A stretch of 64,000 bases of DNA from Serratia rubidaea (GCA_901472405.1 LR590463.1:2294001-2358000); one strand, 5' to 3'; shown: positions 9,778 to 19,628, counted from the stretch's first letter. Program-made: numbers and translations. The notes: a model not told the origin generated them from the sequence alone.

Positions 9778-10834
9778 GCGAGCCGATAAAACCGCGGATC
9801 GATTTTGAAGAGCCGCTGCAGCCGCCGCAGGAGCCGACGCTGCGCGCCGGCATGGCTTTGATCAGCAGCAGGCGGATAACTTCTTTCCCGCCGCGCCGGA
9901 GCTGGAGCAGGAAGAAAGAAGAAGGGCGCGTTGAAGGCATCGTCAATGCGGCGCTGAAGCCGAAGCGCAGCCTGTGGCGCAAAATGGTCACCGCCGGCCT
10001 GACGCTGTTCGGCGTCAGCGTGGTGGCCCAGGGCGTGCAGTGGGTGCATCAGGCCTGGCTGCAGCAGGATTGGATCGCGCTCGGCGGCGGCGTCGCCCGG
10101 CGGTTTGATCGTCGGCGCCGGCGTCGGATCGGTGGTGGCGGAATGGCGCCGCCTGTATCGCCTGCGCCAGCGCGCCGAAGAGCGCGACGAGGCGCGGGAG
10201 CTGCTGCACAGCCACGGGCTGGGCAAGGGGCGAGAGTTCTGCGAAAAACTGGCGCGCCAGCCGGGCTGGATCAGGGGCATCCGGCGCTGCAGCGCTGGCA
10301 GGCGTCGCTGCATGAAACCCAGAACGACCGTGAGGTGGTGGCGCTGTACGCGCGGTTAGTGCAGCCGGTGCTGGATAACCAGGCGCGGCGTGAAATCAGC
10401 CGTTCGGCGGCGGAGTCGACGCTGATGATCGCCGTCAGCCCGCTGGCGCTGGTGGATATGGCGTTTATCGCCTGGCGTAATATCCGGTTGATCAACCGCA
10501 TCGCCGCGCTGTACGGCATCGAGCTGGGCTATTTCAGCCGCATCCGCCTGTTCCGTCTGGTGCTGCTGAACATCGCGTTCGCCGGCGCTTCGGAACTGGT
10601 GCGCGAAGTCGGGATGGACTGGGTGTCGCAGGATCTGGCGGCTCGCTTGTCCGCCCGCGCCCGCGCAGGGCATCGGCGCCGGTCTGCTGACCGCGCGTCC
10701 TGGGCATCAAGGCGATGGAGCTGTGCCGGCCGCTGCCGTGGCTGGAGGACGACAAGCCCAAACTGGAGTGATTTCCGCGGCCAGTTGGTTGGTCAGCTGA
10801 AGGACGTGATGAAAAAGGCGATAAGAAAGCCTGA
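9774..10834 (+). CDS. ycjF: YcjF inner-membrane protein (DUF697)
   Basis: Inner-membrane protein of the YcjF/TIGR01620 family, co-transcribed with ycjX. Conserved stretches are [35 protein letters not shown] (transmembrane), [20 protein letters not shown], and [24 protein letters not shown]. Several single-base indels are inferred, near 9856, 10095, 10262, 10665, 10700, 10770 and 10818. The open frame runs to 10883, but that would translate through a terminator. The frame giving MKKGDKKA and a TGA at 10832-10834 fits the family end better, so I end the gene there. Confidence 0.88.
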
Positions 10835-10843
10835 TAATCCCGC

Positions 10844-10869
10844 CGCCGCACCGCCCGGTGCGGCGTTTT
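10844..10869 (+). terminator. Terminator of the psp-ycjXF operon
   Basis: CGCCGCACC (10844-10852) pairs perfectly with GGTGCGGCG (10857-10865), with a GCCC loop and a following TTTT. Confidence 0.85.
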
Positions 10870-11036
10870 CCCGTACGGCGTAAGCCGGCGTTGACGAAAG
10901 AACATCCTGCTGTAATTTCGTGATAATTATCCAAAAATAATCTCAAGGCCATGATAAATATCTGACAATAAGCTAAAATGACGCGGATGGTGTTATTCAT
11001 TTGCGCTTAGAATCAATAACCACAATGATAAATCAG

Positions 11037-11067
11037 CGTTCTGTCAACTTTTGCTGACAGAACGTTT
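11037..11067 (+). promoter_or_regulatory. Hairpin in the tyrR leader
   Basis: CGTTCTGTCA (11037-11046) and TGACAGAACG (11055-11064) form a perfect 10-bp stem with an 8-base loop, followed by TTTCTT. It lies about 80 bp before tyrR. It could be an attenuator or weak terminator, or a protein-binding palindrome. No clear TyrR box (TGTAAA-N6-TTTACA) was found nearby. The rest of 10870-11145 is AT-rich and shows no gene. Confidence 0.45.
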
Positions 11068-11145
11068 CTTCTGTCCGGGATGAGAGAGTATGATGAGCGC
11101 CACTTATCCCGCCGTACGCAAAACCTGCAGAGAAGGCCAATACTG

Positions 11146-12726
11146 ATGCGTTTGGAAGTATTTTGCGAAGACCGGATCGGTCTGACCCGAGAATTGCTGG
11201 ATCTCTTGGTATTACGCAGCATTGATCTACGCGGTATCGAAATCGATCCTATCCGGCCGGATTTACCTGAATTTTTCCCCAGCTTGATTTCGATACTTTC
11301 CGCGCCCTGAATGGCGGAAATCCCCGCCCCATCGCCGGCGTGACCGACGTGCGCACCGTCAGCTTTATGCCTTTCCGAGCGTGAACACCGGGGCGCTGCG
11401 CGCGCTGCTGGAATCCATGCCGGAGCCGGTATTTTCCATCGATATGAAAGGCAAGGTCGAGCTGGCTAACCCGGCGGCGCTGGCGCTGTTCGCCCTGAAC
11501 GAAGACAAGATCCGCAACCAGACGGCGGGGCAGCTGATTGGCGGCTATAACTTCAGCCGCTGGCTGGAGAATGAGCACGCCGCGCCGCACTCTGAGCGGG
11601 TGGTGATCCGCAGTCAGGATTTCCTGATGGATATTACGCCGATCCACCTGGAAGATGAAAACCAGCAGCCGGACGTGGTCGGCGCCGTGGTGATGCTGAA
11701 ATCCACCGCGCGCATGGGGCGGCAGCTGCAGAATCTGTCGGTGAACGACGATACCGAGTTTGACCATATCGTGGCGGTCAGCCCGAAGATGCGTCAGGTC
11801 CTGGAGCAGGCGCGCAAACTGGCGATGCTGGATGCGCCGCTGCTGATCGTCGGCGATACCGGCACCGGCAAGGACATTTTGGCCCGCGCCTGCCACCTGC
11901 GCAGCCCGCGCGGCAAACAGCCGTTCCTGGCGCTCAACTGCGCGGCGCTGCCGGATGACGTGGCGGAAAGCGAACTGTTCGGCCATGCGGCGGGCGCCTA
12001 CCCGGGCGCCGGCGCGGCAAAGAAGGGCTTTTTTCGAGCAGGCCAACGGCGGCTCGGTGCTGCTGGACGAGATTGGCGAAATGTCGCCGCAGATGCAGAC
12101 CAAGCTGCTGCGCTTCCTGAATGACGGCACCTTCCGCCGCGTCGGCGAAGATCATGAGGTGCACGTCGACGTGCGGGTGATCTGCGCCACGCAGAAAAAC
12201 CTGATTGAGCTGGTGCAGCGCGGCGAGTTCCGCGAGGACCTTTATTACCGTCTGAACGTGCTGACCATTACGGTGCCGCCGCTGCGCGAGCGTCCGCAGG
12301 ACATCATGCCGCTGACCGAGCTGTTCGTCGCGCGCTTTGCCGATGAGCAGGGCGTCGCCCGGCCGAAGCTGTCGAGCGATTTGAACAGCTTCCTCAGCAA
12401 GTACGGCTGGCCGGGGAACGTGCGCCAGCTGAAAAATGCAATTTATCGCGCGCTGACGCAGACCGAAGGCTTTGAGCTGCGCCCGCAGGATATCGTGCTG
12501 CCGGAGTTTTGAGGTGGAGATGTCGCTGGGGGATGAGGCGATTGACGGAACGCTGGATGAGATCAGCAAGCGTTTTGAACGTTCGGTGCTGACCCGGCTG
12601 TACCGCACCTATCCCAGCACGCGTAAACTGGCGAAGCGTCTTGGGGTATCGCATACCGCGATCGCCAATAAGCTGCGCGATTACGGCCTCAGCAGCCGCA
12701 AGCCGGCGGAAGACGCCGACGAGTAA
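11146..12726 (+). CDS. tyrR: TyrR, aromatic amino acid regulator
   Basis: Controls genes for synthesis and transport of tyrosine, phenylalanine and tryptophan. Order: ACT domain (MRLEVFCEDRIGLTRELLDL), PAS domain (LESMPEPVFSIDMKGKVELA), AAA+ domain (GDTGTGKDILA, VLLDEIGEMSP, FREDLYYRLNVLT), and a C-terminal helix-turn-helix (TRKLAKRLGVSHTAIANKL). A dense cluster of indels lies at 11250-11400 (about five extra bases), plus an extra T near 12032 and another near 12509 (TTTTGAGG read for TTTGAGG). Unlike E. coli TyrR, the L1 loop is full length and reads GAYPGA where true sigma-54 activators have GAFTGA. It is convergent with tpx. Confidence 0.95.
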
Positions 12727-12736
12727 GGACGGAAAA

Positions 12737-12761
12737 AAGCCCGGATTGCCCGGGCTTTTTT
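12737..12761. terminator. Terminator between tyrR and tpx
   Basis: AGCCCGG (12738-12744) pairs with CCGGGCT (12750-12756), flanked by A and T tracts on both sides, so it can serve both convergent genes. Confidence 0.9.
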
Positions 12762-12770
12762 ATGCGCGAA

Positions 12771-13275
12771 TTACTTCAGCGCCGCCAGCGCGGCGTCGTA
12801 GTCCGGCTCAGAGGTGATCTCTGCCACCAGTTCGCTGTACAGCACCTTGTCCTGCTCATCCAGCACCACCACGGCGCGCGCGGTCAGGCCGGCCAGCGGG
12901 CCGTCAGCGATTTCCACGCCGTAGGTCTGCTTGAACTCGGCGCCGCGCAGGGTGGATAGGGTGACCACATTGCTCAGGCCTTCCGCGCCGCAGAAACGGG
13001 ACTGGGCGAACGGCAGGTCGGCGGAGATGCACAGCACCACGGTGTTGTCCAGGCCGCTGGCCAGCTGGTTGAACTTACGCACCGAAGTGGCGCAGACGCC
13101 GGTGTCGATGCTTGGGAAAATATTCAGCACCTTGCGCTTGCCGGCAAAGCTGCTCAGCGCAACGTTGGACAGATCTTTTGCCACCAGGGGTGAACGGCTG
13201 ACCTTGCTCGCCGGCTTTCGGCAGTTGGCCGGCCACGGCAACGGGGTTACTCTGGAACTTTACGGTCTGAGTCAT
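12771..13275 (-). CDS. tpx: Thiol peroxidase Tpx
   Basis: Atypical 2-Cys peroxiredoxin that reduces lipid and hydrogen peroxides with thioredoxin. The peroxidatic Cys is in [14 protein letters not shown] and the resolving Cys in [15 protein letters not shown]. The N-terminus is [16 protein letters not shown]. One extra C near 13188 breaks the frame; without it the sequence reads [21 protein letters not shown] and the product has the usual 167-168 residues. A well-conserved housekeeping gene of Enterobacterales, here convergent with tyrR and divergent from ycjG, as in E. coli. Confidence 0.96.
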
Positions 13276-13487
13276 GGTTAGATTCCTTTGACAGGTGTTT
13301 ATACAAAAGATGTGCACCTAATCGGCGAGCGGCTGACGCTCATTTTAACATTAGGTTCACACCTTGCCGTCAGTCTATGTCAATGCATGGCGCTTGGGGT
13401 ATACAAAATTGGCTAAACAGTTGTATATATTGGCATACCCCTGCGTAGCGCGCTGATATTACGCGTACTATTCAACCAGGAGCGGTG

Positions 13488-14460
13488 ATGAGAAGCATGC
13501 GTTTTTACCCACAGGCCTGGCCGCTGCGCGCCGCGTTTGTTATTTCACGCGGCAGCCGCAGCGCGGCCAGCGTGGTGGTGGTGGAAATCGAGCAGCAGGG
13601 CGTCTGCGGCGTGGGAGAGTGCACGCCGTACCCGCGCTACGGCGAGAGTGAAAGCTCGGTGCTGGCGCAGCTGGAAGCGATCAGGCCGGAGATCGAACGC
13701 GGCCTGTCGCGTGAGGAACTGCAGCAGCGGATGCCGGCCGGCGCGGCGCGTAATGCGCTGGACTGCGCCTTATGGGATCTGGCGTGCCGCCGGCAGGGGC
13801 AGACGCTGTGGCAGGCTACGGGCGTACAGCCGCCGCCGCAGGTGACGACGGCGCAGACCGTCAGTATTGATACGCCGGAGGCGATGGCCCGGGCCGCGCT
13901 GGAGCTGAGCCGCCGCGGCGCTACGCTGCTGAAAATCAAACTGGACGACCGGCTGATCAGCGAACGCCTGGTGGCGATCCGCGACGCGGCGCCGGAGGCG
14001 ACGCTGGTCGTCGACGCCAATGAGTCCTGGCAGGCGGAGGGCTGGCGGCGCGCTGCCAACTGCTGGCGGATTTACGGGTGGCGATGCTGGAACAGCCGCT
14101 GCCGGCCGGCAACGATCGGGCGCTGGCCAATTTTATCCATCCGCTGCCGATTTGCGCCGATGAAAGCTGCCATACCCGTGACGATCTGGCCCGGCTCGCC
14201 GGCCGCTATCAGATGGTCAATATCAAACTGGATAAGACCGGCGGCTGACGGAGGCGCTGGCGCTGGCCGCACAGGCCGCCGAGCAGGGATTTACGCTGAT
14301 GCTCGGCTGTATGCTGTGCACCTCGCGGGCGGTGGCGGCGGCATTGCCGCTGGCGCCCGCGGCGCGCTTTGTCGATCTGGACGGGCCGACCTGGCTGGCG
14401 CAGGACGTCGAACCCGGCCTGGATTTTGCCTGCGGCGTCATCCGGCTGGGCGACGCCTAA
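13488..14460 (+). CDS. ycjG: L-Ala-D/L-Glu epimerase YcjG
   Basis: Enolase-superfamily enzyme that epimerises L-Ala-D-Glu released from murein so the dipeptide can be catabolised. Seen: GECTPYPRYGES, the catalytic-lysine strand LLKIKLD, metal-ligand strands LVVDANESW, CADESCH and the second lysine region NIKLDKTGGL. Two missing bases are inferred, near 14042 (EGLAARCQLLADLRVAMLEQP expected) and near 14243 (TGGLTEALALAA). The ATG at 13488 is preferred, with AGGAG 5 bases upstream; a GTG lies at 13485. It is divergent from tpx, and its stop overlaps that of the convergent mpaA, which acts in the same pathway. Confidence 0.95.
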
Positions 14461-15174
14461 GGGCGGGATGCCAGCGGGTAGGTCAGCAGCTCAATCATCG
14501 CCTCCAGATACTGTTCGCTGGCGGCATCGGCGGAGATGGCCGGCAGTTCGGCGGTGATGCTCGGCAGCGACAGGTCGGCGCACCAGCTGCCGAACGATCC
14601 GGCGTTTCATAGCCGACGCTGCTGACCAGCGGCAGGGCGAATTTGTGCGACAGCCAGACGCCAAGGTGTGAGCTGGCCGGATCTTCAATGCACGCCAGCG
14701 GCTCATGAAAAGAGACCACCCAGGCCGGCTTCAGCCGGTGGATCAGATGGCAGAGCGCTTGGGTTTCCGGTTCGGAGCCAGGGCGGCCGCCGGTTGACAG
14801 CTTCACCTCCCGCGTCGGCGCGGCGCTGTTCCAGCGGTACACCGTATCGCCGGAGCGCCAGTTGGCGGAGGGAAAATTGCGGTTTAAATCCACGCCGTTG
14901 GCGTTGGCGCGCAGCCCGAGCTGGCAGCCGTCCGGGTTGACCGCCAGCACCACATGGTGGCGCAGCGCGGCGGGAGACAGGCTGCGCAAGGCGCAGGACA
15001 GGGTAACGACGGCGGCATTTTCATCGCCGTGCGTGCCTGCTATCACCAGCCCGGTGTCCGGGCCGCGCGCGCGGCGGGAAAATAGAGCAGCGGTGCGCCT
15101 AATAACGATTTTCCGTAACTTTCTCCTGCCACGGCCAGCTGGCCGCGTTCACTACGCGGTCGTTGTTGAGTCAT
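14457..15174 (-). CDS. mpaA: Murein peptide amidase A
   Basis: Zinc carboxypeptidase (M14-type) that cleaves the gamma-D-Glu-meso-diaminopimelate bond of murein tripeptide in the cytoplasm. Zinc ligands lie in AGTHGDEN and VVSFHEPLAC; NPDGCQLGLRANANGVDLNR is the substrate-binding stretch. Two indels are inferred: near 15065 (between AARAR and PDTGLVIAGTHG) and a missing G near 14600 (YETPGSFGSWCADLSL expected). The start is the ATG at 15174 giving MTQQRPRSERGQ, in line with the E. coli protein. It overlaps the ycjG stop tail to tail. MpaA product feeds YcjG, and MppA nearby binds the tripeptide. Confidence 0.95.
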
Positions 15175-15380
15175 GGTGTCGCCCTGTGTCGTCAGTCGGT
15201 GAAAATGCATTGTTATTTTATTCAGTGTATTACGCTTTGCTGCGACTTTCCCACTACATTGTTGCCCTGCGGCTTATCTGAGCGGTCGGCGGCGGCGCGG
15301 CGTAATGTTCGCTGCCGTCGCCGCCGCCGCTTGTTATACTAAGCAGACAGCCAAGCCGATAATCAGCAAGGAGATTTACT

Positions 15381-15730
15381 ATGCCAGTCGCCAGAATAGT
15401 CGCCAGTTACACGGAACACGAGCAGGACACGATCACGCTGTTGTGCGGCGTGGATGATGAGAATCAGATCCGCCAGGGGGAGTGGTTCGGCGTGGTGAAA
15501 AACGATGACGGACGCGGGACGAATCCAACTACCCGTTTACTCTGCATGTGGATTACCAGAAAAACAGCTTCTACCTTGATTACGGCTATGACGACGCCAA
15601 CGATCGCCAGCTGCAGACCACCGATATTCAGCAAAGGGCGCTGGAGGAGAACGGCCAGTTCACCATCTTTGATGAAGAAGAAGGTGAAGAGTTCACCTAC
15701 CGTATCCGCACCATCCACCTCTACGACTAA
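15381..15730 (+). CDS. Hypothetical acidic protein
   Basis: I do not recognise a named family. ATG at 15381 has AAGGAG upstream. The first part reads MPVARIVASYTEHEQDTITL and the last part is acidic (DEEEGEEFTYRIRTIHLYD). One base is missing near 15513; restored, the frame reads DESNYPFTLHVDYQKNSFYLDYG and gives about 116 residues without signal peptide or membrane segment. Alternating hydrophobic residues suggest beta strands. It stands alone between mpaA and mppA, reading in the same direction as mppA. Function unknown. Confidence 0.75.
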
Positions 15731-15897
15731 GCCCCGGAGCGCGCCGTCGGCCGATGGTTCGGCGGCGTAAAGCGGCCGCTATCGCATTTTTGCACCGTCA
15801 GCACCGTTTTTCCCACAGCGCCGCCGCCGCCATGATGCGCCGCGGCGCTTTTGGGTATATGATAAAAAATTCAGATGGTTAACGCGGGATAATAACG

Positions 15898-17529
15898 ATG
15901 GCGAGAGAAAAAATTCAACGGGGTTTCCGTTTGGCAGGGTGCGCAGCGGCCGCCTGCCTGAGCGTCGGCGTCAGCGCCGCCCAGGTGCCGGCCGGTACGG
16001 TGCTGGCGGATAAACAGGAAATCGTGCGCCATATCAAAGATGAGCCCGCGTCGCTCGACCCGATTAAAGCCGTTGGCCTGCCGGAGGCGCAGGTGGCGCG
16101 CGACCTGTTTGAAGGGCTGGTGAATCAGGATGCGCAGGGCAATATTATCCCCGGCGTCGCCAGCCGTTGGCAGACCTCGGATAACCAGACCTTCCTCTTT
16201 ACCCTGCGCAAAGATGCGCGCTGGTCAAACGGTGACCCTGTCACGGCGGAAGATTTCGTCTACAGCTGGCAGCGGCTGGTAGACCCGAAAAGCCTGTCGC
16301 CGTTTGCCTGGTTTGCCCAGCTGGCGGGGATCCAGAACGCCGACGCAATCATCGCCGGCAAGCTGCCGGCCGACAAGCTGGGAGTGACGGCGGTGGACGC
16401 CCATACCCTGAAGGTGCAGCTGAACAAGCCGGTGCCGTACTTTGTCAGCCTGACCGCCAACTTCAGCCTGTTCCCGGCGCCGAAAGCGGTGGTGGAGAAA
16501 TACGGCAGCGACTGGACCAAGGTGGGCAACCTGGTCGGCAACGGCGCGTTTAAACTGCAGCAGCGGGTGGTGAATGAGAAGCTGGTGCTGGCGCCGAATG
16601 AACACTACTGGGACCATAAACACACCGTGCTGACCAAGGTGACGTTTGTGCCGATCAATCAGGAATCCAACGCCACCAAGCGCTATCTGGCGGGGGATAT
16701 CGACATTACCGAATCCTTCCCGAAGAATATGTACCGCAAGCTGCTGAAGGATATTCCGGATCAGGTCTACACCCCCGATCAGCTGGGCACCTATTACTAT
16801 GCGTTTAACACCCAGCGCGCGCCGACCAACGATGTGCGGGTGCGCAAGGCGCTGTCCTACGCCATCGACCGCAAAATTATCGCCGAAAAAGTGCTGGGCA
16901 CCGGTGAAAAACCGGCCTACCACTTCACCCCGGACGTGACCGCCGGCTTTAAAGCCAAAGAGAGCCTGCTGCAGCAGCAATCGCAGGCGGAGCTGGACGC
17001 GCAGGCCAAGGCGCTGATCCAGTCTGCCGGCTATGGCCCGGACAACCCGCTGAAACTGACGTTGTTGTACAACACCTCGGAAAGCCACCAGAAGATCGCC
17101 ATTGCCGTGGCCTCAATGTGGAAGAAAAAGCTGGGGGTGAACGTCAGACTGCAGAATCAGGAGTGGAAAACCTATATCGACAGCCGTAATACCGGCAACT
17201 TTGACGTGATCCGCGCCTCCTGGGTGGGGGATTACAACGAGGCGTCCACCTTCCTGTCGCTGCTGGGGTCGTCGCATGCCGGTAATATTGCCAAGTTCCG
17301 CAATGCCGATTACGACCGCGTGCTGGCGGAAGCCAGCCGGCGCACCAGCCCGGCGGCGCTGAACGACGATTACAACAAGGCGGAGCAGATCCTGGCCGAT
17401 CAGGCGCCGATCGCACCGATTTACCAGTACACTAACGGCCGCCTGATCAAACCCTGGGTAAAAGGCTACCCGATTACCAACCCGGAAGACGTGGCCTATA
17501 GCCAGACGATGTATATCGTCAAACATTGA
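15898..17529 (+). CDS. mppA: MppA, periplasmic murein tripeptide/oligopeptide-binding protein
   Basis: 543-residue solute-binding protein of the OppA family (SBP_bac_5). N-terminal signal peptide (residues about 1-27, ending VSAAQ), then the family signature DEPASLDPIKAVGLPEAQVARDLFEGL. The mature protein reads through to YSQTMYIVKH without disruption. MppA delivers L-Ala-gamma-D-Glu-meso-Dap to the Opp permease for recycling. The assignment over OppA rests on synteny with tpx-ycjG-mpaA and a solitary gene with no permease genes beside it. A strong terminator follows directly. Confidence 0.9.
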   Translation: MAREKIQRGFRLAGCAAAACLSVGVSAAQVPAGTVLADKQEIVRHIKDEPASLDPIKAVGLPEAQVARDLFEGLVNQDAQGNIIPGVASRWQTSDNQTFLFTLRKDARWSNGDPVTAEDFVYSWQRLVDPKSLSPFAWFAQLAGIQNADAIIAGKLPADKLGVTAVDAHTLKVQLNKPVPYFVSLTANFSLFPAPKAVVEKYGSDWTKVGNLVGNGAFKLQQRVVNEKLVLAPNEHYWDHKHTVLTKVTFVPINQESNATKRYLAGDIDITESFPKNMYRKLLKDIPDQVYTPDQLGTYYYAFNTQRAPTNDVRVRKALSYAIDRKIIAEKVLGTGEKPAYHFTPDVTAGFKAKESLLQQQSQAELDAQAKALIQSAGYGPDNPLKLTLLYNTSESHQKIAIAVASMWKKKLGVNVRLQNQEWKTYIDSRNTGNFDVIRASWVGDYNEASTFLSLLGSSHAGNIAKFRNADYDRVLAEASRRTSPAALNDDYNKAEQILADQAPIAPIYQYTNGRLIKPWVKGYPITNPEDVAYSQTMYIVKH

Positions 17530-17551
17530 CGGGCGTTGTTTCCTCGCTAAA

Positions 17552-17584
17552 GCGGCCGGTGCGTTGTTACGCACCGGCCGTTTC
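17552..17584 (+). terminator. Terminator after mppA
   Basis: CGGCCGGTGCG (17552-17562) pairs with CGCACCGGCCG (17570-17580), an 11-bp perfect stem, followed by TTTCTT. Confidence 0.92.
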
Positions 17585-17594
17585 TTATTGGGGG

Positions 17595-18524
17595 CTAAAT
17601 CGATGCCGTAAGCCAGGAGGCAATATCCTGGGTCTGAATCGCATGTTGCGCATTGTAGGTGTCGCGCATTGGCCACCACATGCCGTCACCCCGGGCGAAT
17701 GCGACGCGATAGCGCAGCATCGGGTCATCCGGGCGTAAACGCAGTTCCTCCAGCAGCGCCGGCAGGGTGAACACGTTTTTGCTAAAGCGCCGTTGCGTCA
17801 CGTGCTCAACCGTTGCCGCCAGTTGCCGGTATGATGTCGTTTCCCCCGCGACAAAGATGACGTCGTTGACGATGCGCGGCTGATGTAAATAGATGGCACT
17901 GGTCAGCCGGCCGATATCGGCCGGCGAGGTGACGGTAACCTGAGTGTCCCATCCCCCTAATGCGTTGAGGGTGTTGGCCGATAAATTGACGACGTCGAAT
18001 GCCGGTTCGAAGAGGAAGCTGGTGAATATACCGGTTGAAATAATCACCCACTCCGTGGTGCTCTGCGCCCGTAATAGCGTCCGGACATCATATTGTTCAT
18101 CCCAGACGGGCTGGCCGCTCCCTTTACCGACCACATCGTAATTAACGCCAAACTGCCAGGGGAAGTATCGCCGTACCCCGGCATGCAGCACCGCACGCGT
18201 GATCTTGAGCTGCGTACCGGTCCCGGCAACGAACCCCATACAGTTAATCACGGTATCAAACGGCTTAAATATCCTGCTTAACTGTTCAGTCGAACAGGCG
18301 GCCAGATCTACGCCGATAAAGGTTGCGCCGGCATCAGCATGTTTTTGATGAGTCGCCGACCGCAGTTTGCCGTGTGTATCGCGGGAAGCGGGCGAAACAA
18401 TGACGGTAACCGCCCCGTTGCGTTGTGTGACCGCCGGCAGCAGCGCATCCAGTACCGCATCTCCCAGTTGTCCCGCTCCCAGCACCAATACTCGTTTATC
18501 TGCGCTCACGTCATGTTGTGGCAT
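17595..18524 (-). CDS. NmrA-type NAD(P)-dependent reductase (aromatic alcohol reductase-like)
   Basis: 309-residue atypical short-chain dehydrogenase of the NmrA family. The dinucleotide-binding loop VLVLGAGQLGDAVL is at residues about 12-25, and YFPWQFGVNYD and VIISTGIFTSFLFEP are typical of isoflavone/aromatic-alcohol reductase relatives. No catalytic YxxxK of classical SDRs is visible, as expected for NmrA proteins; some only sense NADP. The gene is intact and less GC-rich than its neighbours. It is divergent from a LysR-type regulator 135 bp away, suggesting a regulator-target pair inserted between mppA and zntB. Substrate unknown. Confidence 0.8.
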   Translation of the reverse strand: MPQHDVSADKRVLVLGAGQLGDAVLDALLPAVTQRNGAVTVIVSPASRDTHGKLRSATHQKHADAGATFIGVDLAACSTEQLSRIFKPFDTVINCMGFVAGTGTQLKITRAVLHAGVRRYFPWQFGVNYDVVGKGSGQPVWDEQYDVRTLLRAQSTTEWVIISTGIFTSFLFEPAFDVVNLSANTLNALGGWDTQVTVTSPADIGRLTSAIYLHQPRIVNDVIFVAGETTSYRQLAATVEHVTQRRFSKNVFTLPALLEELRLRPDDPMLRYRVAFARGDGMWWPMRDTYNAQHAIQTQDIASWLTASI

Positions 18525-18658
18525 TTGCTACCTCACTGCTGGTGTTGATGGAGTGTGGGACAAGTTTACGGTGGTGAGCCGCGTTCGATAAGTCAGCGGC
18601 TGTAGGTTAGACTGTTCGTCAATATGGGATAATTGTGGTGCGCCGTCGGGGGGAAAAG

Positions 18659-19591
18659 GTGGATAGACTGGAATCAATGCGGGTATATGCGCAGGTCGTT
18701 GAGGCACAGAGTTTTGCCAAGGCGGCGGAAGTGCTGGGGATGCCGCGCTCAACGGTATCCCGGGTGATTAAGGAGCTGGAAGCTTACCTGGGGCTGCAGC
18801 TGTTGCAGCGAACCACGCGTAAGCTCAGCGTGACGTCCGACGGAGAAGGCTACTACACGGAATGTAAACGGCTGCTGGCTGATATCGCCGCCATGGAGTC
18901 TTCATTTCCCGGCAAATCGGGTCAACCCAAAGGGCGCTTTAAAGTCGGTATGCCGCAATCCCTGGCCCGGCACTGCATCATTCCCAAAATACAGACGTTC
19001 TTGCAGCACTATCCCGAGCTGGATCTCATGCTTTGCTCAAGCGATCAGGTGGAGGACCTCATACGGGAGGGCTACGACTGCGTGATCCGGGCGGGGAGAA
19101 TTGAGGACTCCACCACGCTGGTGGCCCGTCCGCTGGCGAATTTTAAATGGGTGGTGCTGGCGGCGCCGCAATACCTTGATGCCTATGGCGAGCCGAGGTG
19201 TCTGGACGATCTGAATGCTCATCGCGCGGTGGGATACCTTAACCACCGGACCGGACGCACGACAGAGTGGTTTTTTGCGCATGACGCCGCCGTGCGGGCG
19301 ATCAGGATGCCGGAAACGCTGGTGGTAGACGATACGGATGCTTACATACAGGCCGGCGTACAGGGGCTGGGGTTAATTCGCGTAGCCAGCTATCTGGCGG
19401 CTCCCTATTTGCGCAGCGGGGCGCTTATTGCGTGCCTGAACGACGACGCCTTTGATTTACCCTTATCCCTGGTGTATCCGCAGAACAGATATCTGCCTCC
19501 CGCCGTGCGCGCTTTTTATGACTGGAGTCAGAGTGTGCTGAGTTCAGCGAACGATTGTTGTGCGGCAGAAACAGAAAACCCGCTGAAATAG
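18659..19591 (+). CDS. LysR-family transcriptional regulator
   Basis: About 310 residues. The helix-turn-helix lies in the first 65 residues (VDRLESMRVYAQVVEAQSF, then MPRSTVSRVIKELEAYL), followed by the effector-binding domain. GTG at 18659 is chosen as start because it yields the usual MDRLESMRVY opening of this LysR subgroup and follows a G-rich Shine-Dalgarno; a GTG at 18635 is an alternative. The frame is intact. It belongs to the CrgA/DhcR-like subgroup (PDVxLxLxxSD-type LDLMLCSSDQVEDLI). It probably regulates the divergent NmrA-type gene. Confidence 0.88.
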   Translation: MDRLESMRVYAQVVEAQSFAKAAEVLGMPRSTVSRVIKELEAYLGLQLLQRTTRKLSVTSDGEGYYTECKRLLADIAAMESSFPGKSGQPKGRFKVGMPQSLARHCIIPKIQTFLQHYPELDLMLCSSDQVEDLIREGYDCVIRAGRIEDSTTLVARPLANFKWVVLAAPQYLDAYGEPRCLDDLNAHRAVGYLNHRTGRTTEWFFAHDAAVRAIRMPETLVVDDTDAYIQAGVQGLGLIRVASYLAAPYLRSGALIACLNDDAFDLPLSLVYPQNRYLPPAVRAFYDWSQSVLSSANDCCAAETENPLK

Positions 19592-19598
19592 CGGGTTT
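19576..19598. terminator. Bidirectional terminator at the end of the LysR gene
   Basis: AAACCCGC (19576-19583) pairs with GCGGGTTT (19591-19598), overlapping the stop codon. It also faces the end of the convergent small gene at 19629. Confidence 0.7.
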
Positions 19599-19628
19599 GG
19601 GTTCTCACCGGCTCGTCAGATAACGGCG

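Noticed and set aside
11250..12520. tyrR as a pseudogene
   Set aside because: All domains continue after each single-base change and the indels sit in homopolymers; the same pattern hits dozens of conserved genes, so sequencing error is the simpler explanation.
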